Shown: positions 1 to 5,216 of the stretch, one piece after another
How positions within the stretch are numbered: the stretch's first letter is position 1
How the letters are laid out: the number at the start of each line of letters is the position of its first letter
Origin: Bacillota bacterium
Lineage (GTDB): Bacteria; Bacillota; Clostridia; Tissierellales; Sedimentibacteraceae
DNA length: 5,216 bases
Reading direction: 5' to 3'
NCBI GenBank assembly: GCA_023416855.1
Contig: JAEZGU010000069.1
Coordinates: forward strand, 1 to 5,216
Notes under the pieces: model-generated
Seen by the model: only the letters and a program-made list of their open reading frames with translations
Told to the model about the DNA's origin: nothing
Databases searched by the model: none
Translations under genes and position numbers: made by a program

Positions 1-1025
1 TTAGACAGCAAATAAAAGACCAGGTAAGCCGCATTCAAAAAACCGCTTCCAATATTGCTATAATTGATGTGTTAAATTCTCTTAGTATAGCTGCAGTTAA
101 AAATAACTACACAAGACCTTCGATGAACAATAGGGGTTATATCAATATAACAGAAGGAAGACACCCTGTAATTGAGAGAATAATGAAAAATGAAATGTTT
201 GTTCCAAATGATACCTATATTGATAATAAGGAACACAGGATGTCAATTATAACAGGTCCTAATATGGCTGGAAAATCAACATATATGAGACAAGTTGCAT
301 TAATTGCACTGCTATCACATATAGGAAGCTTCATCCCTGCTAAAAGTGCTGAAATATGTGTCCTTGATAAAATATTTACACGTGTTGGAGCATCAGATGA
401 TCTATCTCAAGGGCAAAGTACATTTATGGTTGAAATGAGCGAAGTTTCAAACATATTAAACAATGCAACAGAAAACAGTTTACTAATTCTTGATGAAATT
501 GGTAGAGGAACAAGCACTTATGATGGATTAAGCATTGCATGGAGTGTCGTTGAATACATAACTAAAAAAATCAAAGCAAAAACATTGTTTGCAACTCATT
601 ACCATGAACTTTCCGAGCTTGAAAGTAAATTAAAAAGCGTAAAGAACTATCGCATATTAATAAAAGAAACAGATGATAAAATTATATTTTTAAGAAAAAT
701 TGCCGAGGGTAGTGTTGACAGAAGTTACGGTATACAGGTTGCTAACTTAGCAGGATTGCCTAATGAAGTTATAGTTAGAGCTAAGGAAATATTAATTCAA
801 TTAGATGAAAGCGACATAAACAAACCTTTTGCTAAGAAGAAAAAAGACCGAATAACAGATAATTTCCAAGTATCATTATTTAATGAAAACACAGTTGAAA
901 ATGACAAAAACAAGGATTATAAAGAATTGACTGAGATTATTAAAAATATTGATATAAACAATATAACGCCGGTAAAGGCATTTTCATTATTAAATGAACT
1001 TATTGATAAAGCAAGAAATATGTAA
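1..1025 (+). CDS. mutS: DNA mismatch repair protein MutS, C-terminal part (5' end outside window)
   Basis: MutS recognises mismatched and looped-out bases and, on ATP binding, becomes a sliding clamp that recruits MutL. The reading frame is open from base 3 to the TAA at 1023-1025 (340 residues), against about 850-880 for the family, so the mismatch-reading, connector and most core domains lie upstream. The GTG at 69 is internal, because homology to the MutS lever/clamp region continues upstream of it. Visible motifs: Walker A GPNMAGKST (bases 255-281), the signature loop with DDLSQGQSTF (396-425), Walker B DEIGRGTS (492-515) and the ATHYHEL switch histidine (597-599). The helix-turn-helix dimer segment follows, with SYGIQVANLAGLP. 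Near the C terminus, QVSLF (867-881) matches the beta-clamp-binding consensus, and the final ITPVKAFSLLNEL resembles the C-terminal dimer/tetramer helices. All ATPase residues I can check are intact. mutL follows after 11 bases. The identification is very secure. Confidence 0.98.
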   Translation, partial: RQQIKDQVSRIQKTASNIAIIDVLNSLSIAAVKNNYTRPSMNNRGYINITEGRHPVIERIMKNEMFVPNDTYIDNKEHRMSIITGPNMAGKSTYMRQVALIALLSHIGSFIPAKSAEICVLDKIFTRVGASDDLSQGQSTFMVEMSEVSNILNNATENSLLILDEIGRGTSTYDGLSIAWSVVEYITKKIKAKTLFATHYHELSELESKLKSVKNYRILIKETDDKIIFLRKIAEGSVDRSYGIQVANLAGLPNEVIVRAKEILIQLDESDINKPFAKKKKDRITDNFQVSLFNENTVENDKNKDYKELTEIIKNIDINNITPVKAFSLLNELIDKARNM

Positions 1026-1030
1026 GAAGG
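1024..1030 (+). promoter_or_regulatory. Ribosome binding site of mutL
   Basis: AAGAAGG lies 6 bases before the mutL ATG and begins inside the mutS stop codon (TAA, 1023-1025). It is a moderate match to the anti-Shine-Dalgarno sequence. Together with the conserved start of the MutL protein it fixes the start at 1037. The overlap with the mutS stop suggests that ribosomes finishing mutS can reinitiate on mutL. Confidence 0.75.
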
Positions 1031-1036
1031 TATATT

Positions 1037-2941
1037 ATGGCTAAAATACATTTGTTGGACAATGAAACAATCAATAAAATAGCAGCAGGTGAGGTTATAG
1101 AAAGCCCTAAGTCAATTGTTAAGGAATTAGTAGAAAATTCAATTGATGCAGGTGCTGATGAAATAACTGTTGAAATTAAAAATGGCGGTAAAAGCTTCAT
1201 TCGTATAACTGATAACGGCAAGGGTATAGAGAAGGATCAAGTCGAGGATGCTTTTAAAAGACATTGTACAAGTAAAATTTCTTCCTCCGATGATTTAAAT
1301 TCATTATATACATTGGGCTTTAGAGGTGAGGCTTTGGCAAGTATAGCTTCAGTAGCTTATGTTGAAATGATTACAAGAACAGCAAATGATAATTACGGTA
1401 CAAAATTATCACTTATAGGTGGAGAAGTTTCCTTGAAAGAGGATATTGGATGCCCTGTTGGTACAATAATTACTATTACAAATTTATTTTTCAATGTTCC
1501 TGCAAGAAGAAAATTCTTGAAAAGCGATGCTGCAGAAAGTAGCAATATAAACGAAATTGTTGTTTCCTTAGCATTAAGTAAAGAAAATATATCGTTTAAA
1601 TACATTAATAACAGTAGTGTTGTATTTAGGACACCTAAAACCAACAACTTTCTAAATGCAATTTCAAGCTTGTATGAAAAAGATTTATATAACTCATTAT
1701 TAAAAGTTGATTATGAAAACAATGGTATTATTATTACCGGCTATACAACTAATTTAAATTACTATAGAGGTAATAGAAAACAACAAATTGTATTTTTAAA
1801 TTCAAGGCTAATTAAACATAAAAGAATGAACTATTTTATTGAGGCAGCGTATAGCACTATGCTTCCGAAAAATAAATATCCTGCATGTTTTCTGAAAATT
1901 GAAATGGATCCATCTTTAGTGGATGTCAATGTTCATCCTGCAAAGACAGAGGTGCGATTTCAAAACGAAGATAATGTATTAAATGAAATTAAAAGGGCTA
2001 TATATTTAGCTCTTAATTCTAATAATATAATAAAAGAAATTAAAAAAGAAACTATAGTTCATGATTACAAAGATAATAAAACCGAAAAAGGTTCTTTAAA
2101 TTCATTCAATATTTTTGAAAAATCTGATAATAACAACAATATTAAAAACAATTTTGATTATAATAATGAAGATTACTCAAATATTAAAATAACTGAAATT
2201 AACAATAAGTCTGAAACCAATGTTAACATATTTGAAGAAACAATTGAAAAAAGCATTGATGAATCATTAATTGACACTGTTGATATAAACAAAGATATAA
2301 AAAAAGAACCTATCCAAGAAACATTTATTGAAGTAAAAGAAGTTAAAGCAAACAAGTTACCAGAGCTATCTATAACCGGAATTTTGATGGATACATATAT
2401 AATATGTGAAAACTTTGATAAAACTGAAATGTATATGATTGACCAACACGCTGCTCATGAAAGAATTAACTATGAGAAGTTTTTAAATCAATATAATAAT
2501 AAAGAAATACTTTTACAGGAAATGATAGTTCCTGAAGTAATTAATTTGTCATATGATGATTTTCAAACAGTAGTTAATTACGAAGAAATTTTTAATGATT
2601 TAGGATTTTACATTGAAAATTTTGGTATTAATGCTATACTAATAAATAGTATACCGTCAATATTTAGAGATTCAAACATTAAAGATATATTCTTTACAAT
2701 TCTTGATTCATTGAAGAATACAAATAAAATAAGTATAAATTTAGAATTAGAAAAAATAATAAAAAATGCATGTGTTAAATCAGTCAAGGCCGGGGATAAG
2801 CTTCATTTAATAGAAGTAAAAGCTTTGATTAACGACCTTGGTAAGACAGATAATCCATACACATGTCCACACGGTAGACCTGTCATAATAAAAATGACTA
2901 AGTATGAAATAGAAAAAATGTTTGAAAGAATTCAAAATTAA
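1037..2941 (+). CDS. mutL: DNA mismatch repair endonuclease MutL
   Basis: MutL links mismatch-bound MutS to downstream repair and, in bacteria lacking MutH, nicks the new strand itself. The 634 residues are close to the usual 615-640. The GHKL ATPase covers about residues 1-330: IAAGEV (15-20), KELVENSIDAGA with E30 as catalytic base and N34 as Mg ligand, DNGKG (59-63), TSKI (78-81), GFRGEAL (94-100) and VNVHPAKTEVRF with K303. Residues about 331-440 form a linker rich in Asn, Lys, Glu and Asp. The C-terminal nuclease/dimer domain shows DQHAAHERINYE (469-480), matching DQHA-x2-E-x4-E, then ACVKSVK (578-584) and CPHGRP (610-615), which build the metal site. QEMIVP (494-499, bases 2516-2533) matches the beta-clamp contact known in Bacillus MutL. 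Two differences from family consensus as I recall it: S23 in IESP, where ERP is usual, and S582 where Ala is usual. All catalytic residues are present. It lies between mutS and miaA with gaps of 11 and 14 bases. Confidence 0.98.
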   Translation: MAKIHLLDNETINKIAAGEVIESPKSIVKELVENSIDAGADEITVEIKNGGKSFIRITDNGKGIEKDQVEDAFKRHCTSKISSSDDLNSLYTLGFRGEALASIASVAYVEMITRTANDNYGTKLSLIGGEVSLKEDIGCPVGTIITITNLFFNVPARRKFLKSDAAESSNINEIVVSLALSKENISFKYINNSSVVFRTPKTNNFLNAISSLYEKDLYNSLLKVDYENNGIIITGYTTNLNYYRGNRKQQIVFLNSRLIKHKRMNYFIEAAYSTMLPKNKYPACFLKIEMDPSLVDVNVHPAKTEVRFQNEDNVLNEIKRAIYLALNSNNIIKEIKKETIVHDYKDNKTEKGSLNSFNIFEKSDNNNNIKNNFDYNNEDYSNIKITEINNKSETNVNIFEETIEKSIDESLIDTVDINKDIKKEPIQETFIEVKEVKANKLPELSITGILMDTYIICENFDKTEMYMIDQHAAHERINYEKFLNQYNNKEILLQEMIVPEVINLSYDDFQTVVNYEEIFNDLGFYIENFGINAILINSIPSIFRDSNIKDIFFTILDSLKNTNKISINLELEKIIKNACVKSVKAGDKLHLIEVKALINDLGKTDNPYTCPHGRPVIIKMTKYEIEKMFERIQN

Positions 2942-2943
2942 CG

Positions 2944-2949
2944 AAGGAA
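2944..2949 (+). promoter_or_regulatory. Ribosome binding site of miaA
   Basis: AAGGAA lies 6 bases before the miaA ATG at 2956, in the 14-base gap after mutL. It supports this start, which also puts the P-loop about ten residues from the N terminus, as is normal for MiaA. Confidence 0.7.
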
Positions 2950-2955
2950 AAACAA

Positions 2956-3891
2956 ATGAGTAATAAAATAATTGTTATAGTAGGTCCTACTGCCGTTGGC
3001 AAAACCTATGTTTCGATAGAACTTGCAAAAAAATTCAACACTGAGGTAGTATCAGCCGATTCAATGCAAATTTACAAAGGTATGGATATAGGCACTGCAA
3101 AGATAACTGAAGAAGAAAAAAACAATATCGAACACCATATGATTGATATTATAAATCCTGATGAAACATATTCAGTGTCAGACTTTAAAGACAAAGCAGA
3201 AGAAATAATTGATAACTTGCTTTTAAAGAATAAAACTCCAATTATAGTGGGGGGCAGTGGACTTTATGTAAATTCGCTTATTTATGATTTAGATTTTGGA
3301 AATGCAAAATCAAATGAGAAAATAAGAGATTATTATAATTATTATTATAAAGAACACGGTGAAGATAAACTTTATGAAAAACTTCAAAAGATAGATCCGC
3401 AATCAGCTGAAAAAATACATAAAAACAATGTAAAAAGAGTAATAAGAGCATTAGAATTTTATGATATAACAGGTATAAAGTTCTCAGAAATTAACACAGA
3501 TATTAGAAAACCAAGCAATAAGTATGACTGCATATTAATTGGTCTTAGTATGGAGAGAAAAATGCTTTATGATAGGATAAATCAAAGAGTTGATAAAATG
3601 ATCGATGAAGGGCTTATAGAAGAAGTTAAATCACTATTAAATAAAGGCTATAATAAAGATTTAGTTTCTATGAAGGGAATAGGCTATAAAGAAATCATTG
3701 ATTATCTTGATGGAAACATGAGCTTAGATGAATCAATAGATATTTTGAAACGAAATACAAGAAGATTTGCTAAACGTCAATACACTTGGTTTTTAAGAGA
3801 TGATAAGGTAAAATGGTTTGAAGTTCAACATGTAGAAAATATAGATACAACAGTAGACAATATATACGAATATTTAAAAACAATTATATAG
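2956..3891 (+). CDS. miaA: tRNA dimethylallyltransferase (tRNA isopentenyltransferase) MiaA
   Basis: MiaA transfers the dimethylallyl group of DMAPP to N6 of adenine 37 in tRNAs that read codons beginning with U, giving i6A37, which is often then converted to ms2i6A by MiaB. The 311 residues fit the family length (about 300-320). Visible motifs in order: P-loop GPTAVGKT (10-17), SADSMQIYKGMDIGTAK (33-49) with the catalytic Asp at 35, HHMID (60-64), GGSGLYV (99-105), HKNNVKRVIRALE (155-167), RINQRVDKMIDEGL (207-220), SMKGIGYKE (238-246) and the tRNA-binding TRRFAKRQYTWF (268-279). The helical insertion contains a cluster of five tyrosines (126-131, one Asn between), which looks like simple A/T-rich drift. 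The gene sits 14 bases after mutL and ends in TAG, the only non-TAA stop among the complete gene ends here; that TAG is part of the hfq ribosome binding site. The function is secure. Confidence 0.98.
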   Translation: MSNKIIVIVGPTAVGKTYVSIELAKKFNTEVVSADSMQIYKGMDIGTAKITEEEKNNIEHHMIDIINPDETYSVSDFKDKAEEIIDNLLLKNKTPIIVGGSGLYVNSLIYDLDFGNAKSNEKIRDYYNYYYKEHGEDKLYEKLQKIDPQSAEKIHKNNVKRVIRALEFYDITGIKFSEINTDIRKPSNKYDCILIGLSMERKMLYDRINQRVDKMIDEGLIEEVKSLLNKGYNKDLVSMKGIGYKEIIDYLDGNMSLDESIDILKRNTRRFAKRQYTWFLRDDKVKWFEVQHVENIDTTVDNIYEYLKTII

Positions 3892-3896
3892 GAGGA
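3889..3896 (+). promoter_or_regulatory. Strong ribosome binding site of hfq overlapping the miaA stop codon
   Basis: TAGGAGGA contains a full AGGAGG core (3890-3895), 6 bases before the hfq ATG at 3902. Its first three bases are the miaA stop codon TAG, so termination of miaA places the ribosome on the hfq initiation signal. It is the strongest Shine-Dalgarno sequence in the window. Confidence 0.88.
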
Positions 3897-3901
3897 AGAA
3901 A

Positions 3902-4138
3902 ATGAATGCTATTAATTTACAAGATTCTTTTTTGAACAATGTACGAAAAGAAAAAATTACCATTACAATTTTCTTAAACAATGGTTATAAGCTTACTGGA
4001 ACTGTTATTGGTTTTGATAATTACATTGTTTTCATCGAAACAGACAGAGGACAACAATTAGTATACAAACATGCAATTACATCAATTCTACCTTTTAAAA
4101 CGGTAAGACTATTCAGCAACGAATCAACAGGGGAGTAA
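3902..4138 (+). CDS. hfq: RNA-binding protein Hfq (Sm-like RNA chaperone)
   Basis: Hfq forms a hexameric ring that binds U-rich RNA ends on its proximal face and A-rich tracts on its distal face, and in many bacteria helps small RNAs pair with mRNAs. The 78 residues match the short Gram-positive form (Bacillus about 73), without the long disordered tail of enterobacterial Hfq. The start is typical: N-terminal helix with LQDSFLNNVRKEK, including proximal-face Q7. The Sm1 motif runs through ITIFLNNGYKLTGTVIGFDNYIVFIE (19-46), and Sm2 is VYKHAITSI (54-62) with the key Y55, K56 and H57. FDNY replaces the FDQF of E. coli, as in other Firmicutes. The rim patch reads RKEK (15-18), with three basic residues. 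The short tail is KTVRLFSNESTGE. It follows miaA by 10 bases and lies 2 bases before the next gene, whose ribosome binding site is inside its last codons. Whether it acts in small-RNA regulation cannot be told from sequence. Confidence 0.97.
   Translation: MNAINLQDSFLNNVRKEKITITIFLNNGYKLTGTVIGFDNYIVFIETDRGQQLVYKHAITSILPFKTVRLFSNESTGE
4129..4135 (+). promoter_or_regulatory. Ribosome binding site of the ynbB-like gene, inside the end of hfq
   Basis: AGGGGAG lies in the last codons of hfq, 5 bases before the ATG at 4141. With only two bases between the hfq stop (TAA, 4136-4138) and this ATG, the two genes should be translationally coupled. The site supports 4141 as the start. Confidence 0.8.
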
Positions 4139-4140
4139 TA

Positions 4141-5216
4141 ATGTCAACAGAAAATATATTATGTAAACAGTTTGGCATAAGCAAATTAGTTTTTAATTAT
4201 GTAACTAAAATAGAAAAGAATATACAAGAGAACTATTTTGAAAAAATTGATAAAATCAGAGAATATAACCAATACAAAGTAATTAGTTCTATGCACGAAC
4301 ACAAACTTGATTATACGCACTTTTATTGGAATACAGGATATGGATATGGTGATGTAGGAAGAGAAAAAGCTGAAAAAATATTTGCATCTGTTTTTCATAC
4401 TGAGGATGCATTAGTAAGACCATCAATAGCTTCTGGAACACATGCTTTATATCTTACATTATCGGCACTGTTAATGCACGGAGATGAAGTTATAGCAATT
4501 TCAGGACGTCCATATGACACTATGCTAACAGTGCTTGGAGAAGAAGGTAATGAGCCATGTAATTTAAAGGAAACCGGAGTTATTTATAAAGAAATTCCTT
4601 TAATAGACAATGATATAGATGTTGAAAGTGCTATAAAAGCAATAACTGCAAAAACAAAGTTATTGATGATTCAACGTTCGACCGGCTACAGCTTTAGACC
4701 AGCTTTATCCTTGTCGAAAATAAAAATTGCTATAGATAAAATCAGAAAAACTTATCCTGATATATTAATAATGGTTGACAACTGCTATGGAGAGTTCATA
4801 GAAGATATTGAACCATCAGATATAGGAGCTGATGTAACTGTTGGCTCATTAATTAAAAACCCTGGTGGCGGAATTGCATTATCAGGCGGCTATGTTGCAG
4901 GTAAAAGCTGTATAATTGAAAGAATAGCAAACCGTTTAACAGCTCCCGGAGTAGGTAAGGAAATAGGACTTACATACGGAACTACAAGAAACACGTTGCA
5001 AGGGTTATTTTTTGCTCCGCACATAGTGTCTGAAGCTTTGAAAGGTGCATTGCTATTTGGGGCAGTTTTTAATTCCCTTGGCTTTGAAATAACACCAACT
5101 TTACAAGATGAAAGAAGTGACATCATACAAGCAATTAAGTTTAACAATAAAGAAATGGTTGTTAAAATATGCGAAGCAATTCAAGCATCATCTCCTGTAG
5201 ATGCTCATGTATCACC
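4141..5216 (+). CDS. ynbB: PLP-dependent enzyme of the methionine gamma-lyase / YnbB (formerly 'aluminium resistance') family, N-terminal part
   Basis: This is a fold-type I PLP enzyme related to Cys/Met metabolism enzymes. The family is annotated as methionine gamma-lyase-like or 'aluminium resistance protein', but its true substrate is poorly established. The frame stays open for 358 codons to the window edge; family members run about 410-430 residues, so some 50-70 are missing. Visible motifs: TGYGYGDVGRE (65-75), VRPSIASGTHALYL (92-105) with the cofactor-phosphate SGTHA region, SGRPYDTM (121-128), IQRSTGYSFRP (178-188), VDNCYGEF (212-219) with D213 expected to contact the PLP ring nitrogen, and GSLIKNPGGG (235-244) with K239 (bases 4855-4857) expected to form the Schiff base. 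TAPGVGKEIG and GLFFAPHIVSEALKGA also fit the family. The PLP residues look intact, so it is probably active. T181 stands where I recall a basic residue (QRSR/K-GY). It follows hfq by 2 bases; in Bacillus ynbB also lies near miaA-hfq. The symbol is by homology. Confidence 0.93.
   Translation, partial: MSTENILCKQFGISKLVFNYVTKIEKNIQENYFEKIDKIREYNQYKVISSMHEHKLDYTHFYWNTGYGYGDVGREKAEKIFASVFHTEDALVRPSIASGTHALYLTLSALLMHGDEVIAISGRPYDTMLTVLGEEGNEPCNLKETGVIYKEIPLIDNDIDVESAIKAITAKTKLLMIQRSTGYSFRPALSLSKIKIAIDKIRKTYPDILIMVDNCYGEFIEDIEPSDIGADVTVGSLIKNPGGGIALSGGYVAGKSCIIERIANRLTAPGVGKEIGLTYGTTRNTLQGLFFAPHIVSEALKGALLFGAVFNSLGFEITPTLQDERSDIIQAIKFNNKEMVVKICEAIQASSPVDAHVS

Noticed and set aside
69..71. GTG at 69 as the start of a short MutS-like protein
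   Set aside because: The frame is open back to base 3 and the upstream residues fit the MutS region before the conserved NYxRP stretch, so this GTG is an internal valine codon.
1000..2355. Minus-strand open frames antisense to mutL (1000-1221, 1393-1647, 2173-2355)
   Set aside because: All are shadows of the conserved MutL reading frame with no domain or initiation signal of their own.
3331..3348. TAT/AAT repeat-like tract that could be a microsatellite
   Set aside because: It encodes a Tyr cluster within the variable helical insertion of MiaA, in frame, and is too short and irregular to call a repeat element.
3818..3845. Possible internal promoter for hfq within the end of miaA (TTGAAG, 16-base spacer, TATAGA)
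   Set aside because: Each hexamer matches only 4 of 6 consensus bases, which is expected by chance in such AT-rich DNA. E. coli does have hfq promoters inside miaA, but I cannot support one here.
4186..4398. Minus-strand open frame of 70 codons
   Set aside because: It lies wholly inside the well-supported PLP enzyme gene, and its hydrophobic, Phe/Ile-rich product is what the complement of A-rich coding DNA gives.
4890..5147. Minus-strand open frame of 85 codons
   Set aside because: It lies antisense within the PLP enzyme gene and has no recognisable motif or ribosome binding site.
1..5216. Mobile element, CRISPR array, riboswitch, toxin-antitoxin or novel defence system
   Set aside because: The window is almost fully filled by five housekeeping-type genes with gaps of 14 bases or less. 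I saw no inverted or direct repeats of useful length, no terminator hairpin and no shift in base composition.

Overview
This window is a compact, strongly AT-rich, one-direction (+ strand) gene cluster: mutS (3' part), mutL, miaA, hfq, and a PLP-dependent enzyme of the methionine gamma-lyase / YnbB family (5' part). The organism is most likely a low-GC Firmicute, probably a clostridium. The evidence is A/T-rich codon choice, strong GGAGG-type ribosome binding sites, an Hfq that resembles the Bacillus/Clostridium type (short tail, FDN rather than FDQ), an endonuclease-type MutL, and the mutS-mutL-miaA-hfq-ynbB gene order. I cannot name a genus from sequence alone.

Layout: bases 1-1025 hold the last 340 residues of MutS (ATPase domain, clamp-binding motif and C-terminal dimer/tetramer segment). 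Bases 1037-2941 hold a complete MutL with an N-terminal GHKL ATPase, an Asn/Lys/Glu-rich linker and a C-terminal metal-dependent endonuclease domain. Bases 2956-3891 hold complete MiaA (tRNA dimethylallyltransferase). Bases 3902-4138 hold complete Hfq. From 4141 to the window edge is the first 358 codons of a YnbB-like PLP enzyme. Gaps between genes are only 11, 14, 10 and 2 bases, each occupied by or next to a ribosome binding site. No terminator, promoter, RNA gene, repeat array or mobile element is visible, and no gene-free stretch reaches even 20 bases. The five genes are very probably one transcript with translational coupling, most clearly at miaA-hfq and hfq-ynbB.

How the genes work together: MutS and MutL are the mismatch-repair pair. 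Both carry recognisable beta-clamp-binding motifs, and MutL carries the nicking-domain motifs, so repair here should be the clamp-directed, MutH-independent kind. MiaA makes the i6A37 tRNA modification and Hfq is an RNA chaperone; their adjacency to mutL is conserved between Gram-negative and Gram-positive bacteria. The role of the YnbB-like enzyme in this neighbourhood is not established. I found no convincing evidence of a previously undescribed system; the findings are modest, mostly about gene coupling and unusual residues.
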